NCBI GenBank assembly: GCA_004356105.1 | Contig: SMYC01000079.1 | Location: forward strand, 1 to 43,717 | Source: Acidobacteriota bacterium | GTDB lineage: Bacteria; Acidobacteriota; Vicinamibacteria; Marinacidobacterales; SMYC01 | Length of the DNA stretch: 43,717 nucleotides | Direction: 5' to 3' | Part shown: positions 34,168 to 43,140 of the stretch, one piece after another | Numbering within the stretch: position 1 is the first letter of the stretch | How the letters are laid out: each line of letters begins with the position of its first letter | Made by a program: the position numbers and the translations under genes | The notes under the pieces: model-generated | Seen by the model: only the letters and a program-made list of their open reading frames with translations | Database searches by the model: none | Told to the model about the DNA's origin: nothing

Positions 34168-37100
34168 CTATCTCTGGCGGTCTCCCTCGACGGTACCGAG
34201 ACCCTCACTCGTGAGCTGAGCGTTGATGGCGTTCAGCCCGCTGTCTAGCAGCACTTGGAGCTTTTGCAAGTGCTCGGCGAGCTCGGCGGAAAGCTCGTCA
34301 AAAACCGTAAAGGCTGCGTTCGTCGGCTTGGCGTCCCCGTTCTCGACACTTCGGCGCAGCGACGCGAGGCGGTTGTTGAGCCGGATAGGGAAGTTGAGCG
34401 GATCCTGGCCGCTCTGGTTCTTGACCTGATAGAGCGCTTCTTCGATCTCGGAGATGTTCTCGATGAAATCGCGGCCGGTCTGCTGGAGCTCGGCGCTCGC
34501 CGTTGTCTCGAGCAGCTCTTCGAGCTGCGCGCGGACTTCGCGGATCTCGATAACGGCTTCGTTGGCTTCGCTCGTCTTGTCGCGGATCTTGCTCGAGAGA
34601 TCGAACTGCTCCTCGAGATCCGCCACCGTGACGCCTTCGAACCGGGGATCGATCTGCACTTCGAAAGAAACCGTCTGGGTTTGCTCGAGCGTCGTGACGC
34701 GTGCCTGATAAGTTGCGGGAGGGGCTTTAGGGCCGCGTTCGGGCCGGCCGCTCCAAATGATCATCCCGTCGAATGTTACAGCACCTTCGTGGCGGAGGTC
34801 CCACTCGAAGCGGTTGAGCCCCGCATGTACGGATGGTGGCGCGGGCGGCGCGGGACGGAAAGGATTGCCTGCGGGCCTTTCTTCTTTTTCATCTTCGGGA
34901 GTTCCCTCGATGGTGCGGATCACATTGCCGCTCGGGTCGAGGATCTCGACCGTGACCTTCTCGGCCTCTTCGGAGAGGAAATATTGGATGGCCGCGTTGC
35001 CTATGCCGCGGATCGTCGGGCCCGGCTCGAAGACGGTGAGCGTTTTGTTGTAAACGCTCGGAGAGAGCTGACGGAGGGGCTCGATGTCGTCCAGGATCCA
35101 GAAGCCGCGGCCATGCGTGCCGAGAACGACGTCCGAATCCTTCACCGCGAGGTCCCGTATCGGCGTGTCGGGAAGGTTGAGCTGAAGGGATTGCCAGTGA
35201 TCCCCGGCGTCGAAGGAAACATAGACTCCGTGCTCCGTTCCGAGGAACAGAAGATCCTTGCGCACGTGATCCTCCCGGACAGCGCGAGCGAAGTGGCCGG
35301 CGGCGATACCGTCGACGATCTTCGTCCACGTCTTTCCGAAGTCGCGCGTACGAAAGACGTAGGGCTCCCGATCGTCCACCTGATAGCGATTGGCGGCCAC
35401 GAAAAGCGTGCCGGCCGCGTGCTTGGATTCGTCGATGATGCTCACACGGCTGAATTTCGGGAGGTCGGGCGGCGTGATGTTCTCCCAGTTCTTCCCGCCG
35501 TCGCGCGTGATGTGGATCATGCCGTCATCCGAGCCTGCCCAGATGGTGTTCACGTCGTGGAGAGAAGGCGCCAAGGCAAAAACGGTCGCGTAGATCTCCG
35601 GCCCGTTCATGTCCATTGTGACGAGACCGCCCGATACGCCGAGCGTTTCCGGATCGCCATAGGTGAGGTCGGGACTAATCTTCTCCCACGTCTGTCCGTC
35701 ATCGGTCGTCTTCCACACGTGCTGGGAGCTCGTGTAGAGGATGTTCTCGTCGAGAGGGGAGAACACGATGGGAAAGGTCCACTGCCAGCGCTCGGGAAGA
35801 GCACTTGCCGGCTCTCCGGAGAAAAAACGCGGATAAACCTGGATGTCTCGGATCTGTCCAGTGGCTCTGTTGTAGCGCGTCAGTAGCGCGCCCTGGCTTC
35901 CCGCGTAGAACAGGTCGAGCTTTGTGGGGTGCTGCGTGATGTAGCCGCTCTCGCCGCCGCCTACCGCGTAGTACCAGCCATGGCCGGGGCCGCGCGCCTG
36001 CATGTTCTGCCAGCCATCGCTCGGAACGCAGACGGTGGAATTGTCCTGCTGAGCGCCGCATACGTGGTAGGGCACGTCGTTGGTGACGTTGACGTGATAG
36101 AGCTGCGTCGTCACGTAATCCTGCTCCGTCCAGGTCTCGCCACCATTGATGGAGACGTTGCCGCCGCCGTCATTCGAGTTGCACATGCGCTGCGGGTTGT
36201 TGGGGTCTATCCACAAATCGTGATTGTCGCCATGCGGCACCGTGATGGTGATATCGAACGTCTCGCCTCCGTCGACCGACTTGTACATGCGTGTATTGAG
36301 CGCGTAAACGGTGTCGCGATCTTGCGTATCCGCGTAGATGCGCGAGTAGTAGAAATGTCGCTGGCGGATCTTGCGCTCGTCATTCGTCCGCGTCCAGCTC
36401 GCGCCTCCATCGTCGGAGCGGAAGACGCCGCCCTCGTTGGCCTCGACGATGGCCCAGAGGCGTTTCGGATCCGCGGGTGAGACCGTGATGCCGATCTTGC
36501 CGATGGGTCCTTCGGGCATCCCGGGATTTCCGGTGAGCTCAATCCAGGTCTCCCCGCCATTTTCCGTCTTGTAGAGACCCGAGTCCGGCCCGCCGCCCCA
36601 CATCTTCCACGCTTTGCGATAGACCTGCCAGAGCGAAGCATAGAGGACGTTGGGGTTCGTACGGTCGATGATGAGATCGACCCCGCCTGCTTGGTCGCTC
36701 TTGTAGAGTACCTTCTCCCACGTATTGCCCCCGTCTTTGGAGCGAAAAATGCCGCGCTCCTCGTTGTCGCCATATACGTGCCCGAGCGCTGAGACGTAGA
36801 CGATGTCGGGGTTCGTGGGATGAACGCGGATGCGAGAGATGGCTTGCGTGTCTTTCAGGCCCAAAAAGCGCCACGTGTCGCCGCCATCGATCGATTTGTA
36901 GACGCCGTCGCCTTGCGTGATGCTGCCTCGCAGCTGCGTCTCGCCGCCTCCTATATAAATGATGTCGGGATTGGTCTCCGCCACGGCCACCGCACCGACA
37001 GAAGAAAAGGCGATCTTCTGGTCCGTAACGGGGAACCAGGTCGTGCCTCCGTCCTGGGTTTTCCACAAGCCGCCGCCCGTCGCGCCGAAGAAGTACTCGT

Positions 37101-37284
37101 TCGGCCGCCCAGGGCTACCCGTACAGGTGAGCGATCGTCCTCCGCGCTCCGGTCCGATATTGCGCCACTCGAAGGATTCGAGGAGCGCGCTTTTGAGCTC
37201 TACGGGTTGCGCGAATCCATGCGCGGCGAACAGGGTCGTCATTATTAATGCAAGAGCTGCCAATAGAGTGCCTTTACGTTTCAA
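34168..37284 (-). CDS. Secreted BNR/VPS10-type beta-propeller protein
   Basis: This exported protein of about 1038 aa has a TTG start with AAAGGAG upstream and a signal peptide (TLLAALALIMTTLFAAHG). It carries at least ten BNR/Asp-box motifs (KTQDGGTTW, KSIDGGDTW, RSKDGGNTW, KTENGGETW, RSDDGGASW, KSVDGGETF, KTTDDGQTW, ITRDGGKNW and others) and so forms one or two propellers; related proteins are annotated as glycosyl-hydrolase-like or VPS10-like. The C-terminal part (about 830-1030) is beta-rich then helical (EEQFDLSSKIRDKTSEAN), possibly coiled coil. The gene is intact. The ligand is unknown; no active-site residues can be assigned. Confidence 0.8.
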   Translation of the reverse strand: MKRKGTLLAALALIMTTLFAAHGFAQPVELKSALLESFEWRNIGPERGGRSLTCTGSPGRPNEYFFGATGGGLWKTQDGGTTWFPVTDQKIAFSSVGAVAVAETNPDIIYIGGGETQLRGSITQGDGVYKSIDGGDTWRFLGLKDTQAISRIRVHPTNPDIVYVSALGHVYGDNEERGIFRSKDGGNTWEKVLYKSDQAGGVDLIIDRTNPNVLYASLWQVYRKAWKMWGGGPDSGLYKTENGGETWIELTGNPGMPEGPIGKIGITVSPADPKRLWAIVEANEGGVFRSDDGGASWTRTNDERKIRQRHFYYSRIYADTQDRDTVYALNTRMYKSVDGGETFDITITVPHGDNHDLWIDPNNPQRMCNSNDGGGNVSINGGETWTEQDYVTTQLYHVNVTNDVPYHVCGAQQDNSTVCVPSDGWQNMQARGPGHGWYYAVGGGESGYITQHPTKLDLFYAGSQGALLTRYNRATGQIRDIQVYPRFFSGEPASALPERWQWTFPIVFSPLDENILYTSSQHVWKTTDDGQTWEKISPDLTYGDPETLGVSGGLVTMDMNGPEIYATVFALAPSLHDVNTIWAGSDDGMIHITRDGGKNWENITPPDLPKFSRVSIIDESKHAAGTLFVAANRYQVDDREPYVFRTRDFGKTWTKIVDGIAAGHFARAVREDHVRKDLLFLGTEHGVYVSFDAGDHWQSLQLNLPDTPIRDLAVKDSDVVLGTHGRGFWILDDIEPLRQLSPSVYNKTLTVFEPGPTIRGIGNAAIQYFLSEEAEKVTVEILDPSGNVIRTIEGTPEDEKEERPAGNPFRPAPPAPPSVHAGLNRFEWDLRHEGAVTFDGMIIWSGRPERGPKAPPATYQARVTTLEQTQTVSFEVQIDPRFEGVTVADLEEQFDLSSKIRDKTSEANEAVIEIREVRAQLEELLETTASAELQQTGRDFIENISEIEEALYQVKNQSGQDPLNFPIRLNNRLASLRRSVENGDAKPTNAAFTVFDELSAELAEHLQKLQVLLDSGLNAINAQLTSEGLGTVEGDRQR

Positions 37285-37402
37285 CGAGTCATCTCCTTTT
37301 GCCCAGCGTGGAGTTGGACGGGGGCATTCTATCGGGATTTGCCGGCGGTGTGGAGCGCTAGGACGAAAGGCCTCCGAGTTGCGACGCAAGGCTGGACTTC
37401 TC

Positions 37403-37431
37403 TTGACGATCGATTAGTATGGCCTTACTAT
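37403..37431 (+). promoter_or_regulatory. Toxin-antitoxin promoter with overlapping palindromic operator
   Basis: TTGACG (37403), a 17-base spacer and TACTAT (37426) form a near-consensus promoter only six bases before the antitoxin ATG, so the message is probably leaderless. Within it lies AGTATGGCCTTACT (37416-37429), a palindrome with one mismatched pair beside a GGCC core, covering the -10, as expected for autorepression by a ribbon-helix-helix antitoxin. Seen directly; binding is inference. Confidence 0.65.
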
Positions 37432-37437
37432 TAACAC

Positions 37438-37716
37438 ATGGCCGTACCAATGATTAAAACGACTTACTCGCTGGACGTGGAGACGGTTCGCACGCTCGAG
37501 CAAATGGCCAAGCGCTGGAACGTTTCGAAGTCGGAGGCGTTGCGACGCGCCATTCGCCTTGCGGCGAAGAAACCAGCGCTTGGTGTCGAGGTCGGTTTGC
37601 AGGCATTGGACGAGCTTCAGAGCTCTCTGCGCCTCACTGCGGAGAAGGCACGGCGATGGGAGCAACGGGTTCGCAACGAACGGCGTGCTGCGTCTCGGGA
37701 TGTAAGTTCTCGATGA
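37438..37716 (+). CDS. CopG-type ribbon-helix-helix antitoxin
   Basis: This 92-aa protein has the RHH layout: the beta strand (IKTTYSLDVETVRTLEQMA) then KRWNVSKSEALRRAIRLAA, with helices that bind DNA as a dimer, and a C-terminal part rich in Arg/Glu (TAEKARRWEQRVRNERR) that probably binds the toxin. It sits directly before the PIN toxin and overlaps it by 4 bases (ATGA). The upstream palindrome and leaderless promoter support autoregulation. Pair and order are those of type II toxin-antitoxin systems. Confidence 0.85.
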   Translation: MAVPMIKTTYSLDVETVRTLEQMAKRWNVSKSEALRRAIRLAAKKPALGVEVGLQALDELQSSLRLTAEKARRWEQRVRNERRAASRDVSSR

Positions 37717-38090
37717 TCCATCTCGACACGAGCTTTCTAATTCGGGCGCTCGTTCAAAGCTCCCCACAGGATAAGAGGCTGCGAAAGTGGCTCGAGAGCG
37801 GAGAGTCTTGCGTCATGAGCACGATTGCGTGGGCGGAGTTTCTCTGCGGTCCGCTCGATACGAGTCAGACCGACTTAGCGCTACAAATCGTCTCCGACCG
37901 CATGCCTTTCTCCGAGGAAGATGCTAAGGTAAGCGCTCGACTCTTCAATGACGCGGGGCGGCGGCGGGGGTCCATGTTCGATTGCATGATTGCCGCGACG
38001 GCCCTCCGATTCGACTCTGCACTGGCGACGGCGAACATAGAGAATTTTCGGCGGTTCTCGTCTGCAGGGCTCGAGTTATTCGAGGCTTGA
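37713..38090 (+). CDS. PIN-domain toxin (VapC-like RNase)
   Basis: This 125-aa protein carries the PIN pattern: MIHLDTSFLIRAL (first Asp), WAEFLCGPL (Glu), and FDCMIAATAL (second Asp), with the last motif read as LATANIENFRRF where many homologues have an Asp. The start ATG at 37713 lies inside the antitoxin's stop (ATGA). It should cleave RNA when the antitoxin is degraded. Length and motifs match VapC; the target RNA is unknown. It is the only intact PIN toxin of the window; a second survives only as a tail at 13.7 kb. Confidence 0.85.
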   Translation: MIHLDTSFLIRALVQSSPQDKRLRKWLESGESCVMSTIAWAEFLCGPLDTSQTDLALQIVSDRMPFSEEDAKVSARLFNDAGRRRGSMFDCMIAATALRFDSALATANIENFRRFSSAGLELFEA

Positions 38091-38336
38091 AGGTTGGTTG
38101 ACGGTTTCATCATGCTCGATCTCCTTATCGCGGTCATTCGCTCAGAACGTCGCGGCTGCGACGACCCGTCCTTTACTTGATGCGTGCTGGCCTGGTTACA
38201 GGACAGTGCCTCACCTGACTGATCCCATCGGGGCGCTCAGAGGCCTGTTCTGAATAAAGCGCCAAAGGCGGCGCTCGTGTTCCCCGCGCATGGCACGGCC
38301 ATTGCAGCTCATGCCCATGTTCAAGATAGGAGGTAG

Positions 38337-38918
38337 GTGATGAAGTATCTGGGATGGCTCATTCTTCTGGGCGTTGGCTCGTCTTCGTCGCTCTTGGCTC
38401 GAGAGCTCATAGGCGTCGAATACCGCTTGCTCGCGACTGGCAGGACCTCGACCATGGAACGTGAGCTGAACGAAGCGGCTCTCGATGGGTTCGTGCTGGT
38501 ACGCGCCATGGGTGGAGAGACAGCCCATGGCGGCCAAGAGCTCGTCGCGATCTTGAGCCGGGCGCCCGACCGGGACCGCTTCGTGCCTGCCGAATACATC
38601 GTGCTCGCCACGAATCGCACGGGCACCATGCAGAACGAGCTCGACGACGCGGCGCGCAGGGGGTTCCTATTCGTCGCTCAGACGGTGTTCGAGACATCCT
38701 TCGGCGGCGAGGAAGTCGTGGTCATCATGGAGCGTGGTCCCGCGGACGGCCCCGTGTGCGAATATCAGCTTCTTGCAACCCAGCGCACGTCGACGATGGC
38801 GAAAGAGCTCGAGGAAAACGCGAGACGGGGTTTCCAGGTCCTAGGTCTTTCCGTTTCCGAGACGGCTTTCGGAGGGAACGAAGTCGTTGTTGTGACCGAG
38901 CGGTGTGTATCGCCCTAG
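38337..38918 (+). CDS. Secreted protein of three tandem repeats
   Basis: This 193-aa protein with a signal peptide (WLILLGVGSSSSLLA) consists of three copies of a unit of about 55 residues. Each starts with a YxLLATxRTSTM-type strand (YRLLATGRTSTM, YIVLATNRTGTM, YQLLATQRTSTM), then ELxEAAxxGF, and ends with ETxxGGxEVVVI. GGAGG lies before the ATG. The repeats suggest a symmetric or closed fold made by duplication. No enzyme family or ligand is recognised; a role at the envelope is inferred from the signal. Confidence 0.8.
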   Translation: MMKYLGWLILLGVGSSSSLLARELIGVEYRLLATGRTSTMERELNEAALDGFVLVRAMGGETAHGGQELVAILSRAPDRDRFVPAEYIVLATNRTGTMQNELDDAARRGFLFVAQTVFETSFGGEEVVVIMERGPADGPVCEYQLLATQRTSTMAKELEENARRGFQVLGLSVSETAFGGNEVVVVTERCVSP

Positions 38919-38946
38919 AGAAACGACGACCTTCAGGACGGACTGG

Positions 38947-41328
38947 CTACCACTCGAGGCCGACATTGCGTCGGAGCTGGACGATGCGTTCGTCGGAGCT
39001 CCAGGGCGCGAGAACCGGGTTTTCGAGAATCCCAGGCAATATTACGTAGTGCCGACGGAAGGATACTTCGAGCAGCGAGAGGAATTTGTCACTGTCTGAA
39101 GCCATGGCATAGGAGACGATCTTGTTCTGATCCGTGAGCTCCTCGAACGCGTCGATCACCGCGCTGGCCTCTTCATTTTTTTTCTCCGCGAGCAATGTAT
39201 AGAACTGTCTCCAGCGAGCGTCTTCCCGGCTCGCCACCGCGATGGCCTCGTCGGGCATGCCGTTGAGCCAATAAGCTTGAGCGAGAGAAACCAGTGTCGC
39301 TGAGTGCGAAGGATCGAGCTCGTCCGTTTTCTTCAGCTGAACGATTGCCTCGGCATATTGGCCTGTCCGCATATAGCTGTTTGCGAGCTCGCGATTCTGC
39401 AGGGACGAAGCCGGCTCGAGCTCGATCGCGCGCATGTTCTCGGCGATGCCTTCCTCGTGACGGCCCGTCACGACCAGGAACTCGGCGTACCATTGGTGCG
39501 CAACGACGTAGTTGGGCTTGAGCTCGATCGCTTTCAGGAAATCCTTCTCGGCCGCGTCCCAGTCCCAATCCTGCAGGAACTCGATATAAGCCATCGTTAC
39601 ATAGCCTTCGGCGAGAGCCGGATCGAGTCTAAGAGCCTCCCTTGCCGCGGTTCGCGCTTTGGCCATGGCAACAGCTGGAGGGTTGTCAGGATCCACGCCG
39701 TACCATTGGGCGCCGATCACAATGTAAGAATCTCCGAGTCCAACGTGAGCGAGAGCGAAGTTGGGATCGCTGGCCTTGGCTTCCTCGAAGAAAGTTACGG
39801 CGTTCTCGATGTCGACTTGCCTTCGGCGGTTCAGGAGAAAGCGCCCCTTCAAATAGGCCTGATAGGCCGCGCTATCCTCGGTCGCCTCCGCCAACTGAAC
39901 TTGCTCCTCGCCCGAGAGCTTCAGGCGCAGCGCTCGAGAGATATCTCGCGCGATGTCGTTTTGGACCTGCACGAGGTCGGCCATCTCCCGGTTGTACTGT
40001 TCACCCCAAAGCTGCGAGCCGCTTTTCACATCGACGAGCTCGGCTTGTACATTCAAGCTATCCTCGCGCTGCTCGACCCGCCCCGTGAGCACCGCCCCCA
40101 CCCCGAGCTCGCGACCCGCGACGCGCGGATCGACGTCGCTACCGCGAAAACGAAACGATGTGCTCCGCGCCATCACCTGGAGCTGCGGAAGCTCGGAAAG
40201 GCGGTTGATAAGGCTCTCGGCAATCCCGTCGGCGAGGTAGTCCACTTCACGATCGTCCTGGGTGTTCTCGAAGGGCAACACTGCCAGGGAGTCGATCGTC
40301 CCGCTCGTAGCCGGGGGACGAAGCGACAAAATGGTGGCCGCGATCGCAACCAGAATGGCCGCCGCTGCGACCACGGGCGCCCAAACACGCCTGCGCTTTC
40401 CTGTGGTCGTGACTTTTGGGTAGCTCTCGGGCACCGAGCCCGTGTCCCGCTTCAACCGCCTCAGATCCACGACGAGCTCCTGAGCCTTCTGGTAGCGATT
40501 CTCGCGGTCCTTCTCGAGAGCTTTCTGCACGATCCGCTCGAGATCTGCCGGCACATTGAGGTTGATGCTTCGCGGAGAGGCGGGCGTGCGATTCAGGATG
40601 GCGTCGTAAACGAGGCCGGCCGTCGCTCCCTCGAACGGAGCCGCGCCGGTAGCCATCTCGTAAAGAACGGTGCCTAGGGAAAAGATATCCGTCCGCCCGT
40701 CGATCGTCTCTCCCCTGACCTGCTCGGGCGACATACAAATGACGGTGCCCGGCGTCGCATTGTGAGCGGTTAATTGTTCGGAAGCCGTCTGGGCGCCATC
40801 ATCGACAAGACCGTCGAGCGCGATTTTCTTGGCCACGCCGAAGTCCAAGATCTTGATGTGACCGTCGGGGGTCACCATGATGTTGGCCGGTTTGAGATCG
40901 CGATGCACGATCCCTTTCTTGTGGGCCGCGTCGACCGCCTCTCCCATTTCGGCCCCGAGGTCCAGGATGTCCGGAATCCGCATGGCTCCTGCTGTGAGCT
41001 TCCGCGCGAGCGTCATCCCTTCGACGTACTCCATGGCGATGAAGGCCCGACCTTCCGCCTCGCCGATCTCGTAAATCTTGCAGATATAAGGATGGTCGAG
41101 GGCCGCCGCGGATTTGGCTTCTCTCAAGAAGCGGGTGCGAGCTTTCTTGTCTTGTTCGAGCCTATCGGGCAGGAACTTGAGAGCAACCTTGCGGTCGAGT
41201 GTGGCGTCTTGCGCGAGGAATACCTGACCCATGCCCCCCTGGCCGAGGGGCTCAACGCCATCCAAGCCCACCGCTCCCCCGTGATGCAAGGCCACATTCG
41301 CTCCATACAATACCCAGATCCATCTCAC
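38947..41328 (-). CDS. Ser/Thr protein kinase with TolB/FlgO-like and TPR domains
   Basis: This 793-aa kinase has a catalytic domain (glycine loop LGQGGMGQVFLAQD; K51 in KVALKFL; HRDLKPAN with D144; DFG with D162; MSPEQVRGETIDGRTDIFSL) up to about residue 300, a membrane helix at about 318-340 (VWAPVVAAAAILVAIAATIL), an ADGIAESL-type domain (about 348-470) and several TPRs (about 480-720). It should phosphorylate proteins from the cytoplasm while the C-terminal half faces outside. The N-terminus is odd: the usual short start before the glycine loop is replaced by MRWIWVLYGANVALHHGGAV, so the true start may be damaged. Otherwise intact. Confidence 0.85.
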   Translation of the reverse strand: MRWIWVLYGANVALHHGGAVGLDGVEPLGQGGMGQVFLAQDATLDRKVALKFLPDRLEQDKKARTRFLREAKSAAALDHPYICKIYEIGEAEGRAFIAMEYVEGMTLARKLTAGAMRIPDILDLGAEMGEAVDAAHKKGIVHRDLKPANIMVTPDGHIKILDFGVAKKIALDGLVDDGAQTASEQLTAHNATPGTVICMSPEQVRGETIDGRTDIFSLGTVLYEMATGAAPFEGATAGLVYDAILNRTPASPRSINLNVPADLERIVQKALEKDRENRYQKAQELVVDLRRLKRDTGSVPESYPKVTTTGKRRRVWAPVVAAAAILVAIAATILSLRPPATSGTIDSLAVLPFENTQDDREVDYLADGIAESLINRLSELPQLQVMARSTSFRFRGSDVDPRVAGRELGVGAVLTGRVEQREDSLNVQAELVDVKSGSQLWGEQYNREMADLVQVQNDIARDISRALRLKLSGEEQVQLAEATEDSAAYQAYLKGRFLLNRRRQVDIENAVTFFEEAKASDPNFALAHVGLGDSYIVIGAQWYGVDPDNPPAVAMAKARTAAREALRLDPALAEGYVTMAYIEFLQDWDWDAAEKDFLKAIELKPNYVVAHQWYAEFLVVTGRHEEGIAENMRAIELEPASSLQNRELANSYMRTGQYAEAIVQLKKTDELDPSHSATLVSLAQAYWLNGMPDEAIAVASREDARWRQFYTLLAEKKNEEASAVIDAFEELTDQNKIVSYAMASDSDKFLSLLEVSFRRHYVILPGILENPVLAPWSSDERIVQLRRNVGLEW

Positions 41329-41497
41329 AGAGCGGTTTGTTCAACAGATTGTGATCCGGCGCGAGTCAGGGTTGTGCCGCTTCGCAATCTCGCGCGTGCC
41401 GGATACAATCCTAACGTAAAGCTACAGGTGGCGACATGGTGTCCGAAATCGAAATGAGCTCACCGCACTTCCAAAAGAGATGGTCGGTCGCAGCGGG

Positions 41498-41941
41498 ATG
41501 ACGACGCTCGACCAGATACAACCGAATGCCGCGTTGCTCGGGATCTTGCCGGACTGTGCGGTCACCGTCGTGAACGTCCAGTGGTTCGGTTCGGAGGCTC
41601 TCGAATTAATGTACAAGGATCCGTCGGGAAAGGTCGCCAATGTGCTTCTCTACACCGTTCGCCAGCGTGAGGAGCACCGCTTTGAGATCACGCACGTCCC
41701 GGCGCCGGTCCGTAACCGAGATCGGCTGGTCGGAGTCGGAGAGCCGGTCCTCGCGCGCTACGAGCGCCTCGGCTACGACATCGAGAGCCGGGATCTGAAG
41801 ACGGGGAAGCTCCGCTTCCTCGAAGTCAAAGGCCGGATCTCCGGCGCGGACACCGTCACCGTCACACGCAACGAGATCCTCTACTCGCTGAAAGCCACAC
41901 ACATGATAATGAATCGGTCGATCTGCGAACCTCAAGTGGTC
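41498..41941 (+). pseudogene. SNF2-type helicase relic (three pieces joined)
   Basis: Three regions of one DUF3883-containing SNF2-type helicase appear in order: the N-terminus (TTLDQIQPNAALLGILPD, VQWFGSEALELMYKDPSG), a middle segment (EEHRFEITHVPAPVRNRD, VGVGEPVLARYER) and the C-terminal DUF3883 domain (LGYDIESRDLKTGKLRFLE, VKGRISGADTVTVTRNEI). The helicase motor (well over 500 residues) is missing and the C-terminal end loses the frame after about 41905. Such helicases occur in anti-phage islands with DUF1156 methylases, and such a relic follows. Confidence 0.7.
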
Positions 41942-42065
41942 TTTCCACCCAGGGAAACATGCCCGCGCTTAGCAACGAAGTCTTATGGTCCAAGTTATGG
42001 GCAGGGATTCCCAAAGCCTCGGCACCTCGGACCGACCCACATGATGTACGGCCGGTGCTCAGAAG

Positions 42066-42306
42066 TGGCAGCCCGATGTCGAGTTTCTTCAGCAGGCGCT
42101 CGGCTTACGTATCGGTAACTACGGAATGACAAAGTGGAGCGACCTCTTCACCTGCCTCACCGTCTGGGAGATGGTCCACCATCTGATTCGGGTGCTCGAG
42201 GCCGGCGGCGAAAGCGCCGCAGCGGAGCTAGCTGCCAAGCTCGATTCCCAGGCCGAGACTGCGCGCGAGCTGGCCTACCGACTCTACACCGTTTGTGAGC
42301 GAAAGC
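42066..42306 (+). pseudogene. DUF1156 DNA methylase relic
   Basis: The reading frame gives WQPDVEFLQQALGLRIGNYG, MTKWSDLFT and then VWEMVHHLIRVLEAGG with ARELAYRLYTVCERK, the two C-terminal conserved parts of DUF1156-type adenine methylases, without the section between or the whole N-terminal catalytic part. It follows the SNF2 relic, the gene order seen in anti-phage islands. The last codons overlap the start of the AAA ATPase relic. Not functional. Confidence 0.6.
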
Positions 42307-42813
42307 CATCGCGAGAGCTTCGACCGCGTTCTCGAAGTGATGAGAGAGCGAGTGCCCGGCGTCAGCCGAGTGGAAGCCAAACCAACCGAGGATGGACGGA
42401 TCGTGTTGCGCTTCCAGGACGGAAGCTTTCAAGACCCCTTCATCGCGCGCTACGTATCCGACGGCACGATCAAGATGTTTGCGTATCTCGTCCTGCTCTA
42501 CGACCCGAAGCCTCATCTGCTTCTCGCGGTTGAGGAGCCCGAGATCCAGCTCTATCCAGAGCTTCTGCACGAGCTCGTCGAGGAATTCCGAGACTACGCC
42601 CGTCGCGGAGGCCAGGGTTTCATCTCAACGCACTCGCCCGACTTCCTCAACGGAACGAAGCTCGAGGAGATCTACTGGTTGGTCAAGGAAGACGGATTCA
42701 CGACCGTGAAGCGGGCATCTGAGAATGAGCTGCTCGCGAACCTGGTTAAAGAGGGCGATCTACCGGGCGCGCTCTGGAAGCAGGGGCTCTTTGAAGGGGC
42801 CGGTATACGGTGA
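42295..42813 (+). pseudogene. AAA15/OLD-like ATPase, C-terminal half
   Basis: This 172-residue frame carries the C-terminal ABC-type ATPase core: GTIKMFAYLVLLYDPKPHLL, LAVEEPEIQLYPELLHELV with the Walker B (VEEPE), and QGFISTHSPDFLNGTKLEEI with the H-loop. The Walker A N-terminus is missing, so the frame starts mid-protein (GTG at 42295 is not a natural start). It directly precedes a DUF4276 relic, the gene that usually follows such ATPases in defence-like pairs. Family is clear; activity is lost. Confidence 0.7.
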
Positions 42814-42822
42814 GTCGAAAGT

Positions 42823-43121
42823 CGAATCGTCTTCTTTCTCGAGGAATACTCCATGAAGATCCTGCTGGCGGATTGCTTCCTCGATCAGAGCCGGATGCGT
42901 TGGCCGACGCCTTTGGCAACGAGAGCCTGCGTGACATCGGACAGAAAGCTCGCTTCCGGGAAGCGGACGCCGTTCAGCAACCGTCCGTCGCTCTCGAGCG
43001 CCTCGTGCCCGAGTTTCAGAAAGTCTCCGGTGCGCGCCGAATGGCGCGCTTTCTATCCAGGGAGGGGAACCGCTCGTCGAGCTTTCAGGTGCTTCTCGCT
43101 GGTGTCGATCGTTTGCGTTGA
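42823..43121 (+). pseudogene. DUF4276 protein relic (N- and C-terminal ends)
   Basis: The start RIVFFLEEYSMKILLADCFL matches the N-terminal (LVE)EP-type strand of DUF4276 proteins. After an internal deletion and a frame change near 42900, DALADAFGNESLRDIGQKAR, ALERLVPEFQKVSGARRM and NRSSSFQVLLAGVDRLR give the C-terminal end. DUF4276 proteins commonly accompany AAA15 ATPases, as here. The missing middle makes it a relic. Function of the family is not firmly known; a nuclease-like role is only suspected. Confidence 0.6.
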
Positions 43122-43140
43122 GTTCTTTCGGCGGACCTTC

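Noticed and set aside
34255..35886. A 543-codon plus-strand frame opposite the BNR protein
   Set aside because: Antisense shadow; the minus-strand gene has repeated Asp boxes and a signal peptide.
39304..40677. A 457-codon plus-strand frame opposite the Ser/Thr kinase
   Set aside because: No motif or ribosome site; the kinase reading is certain.
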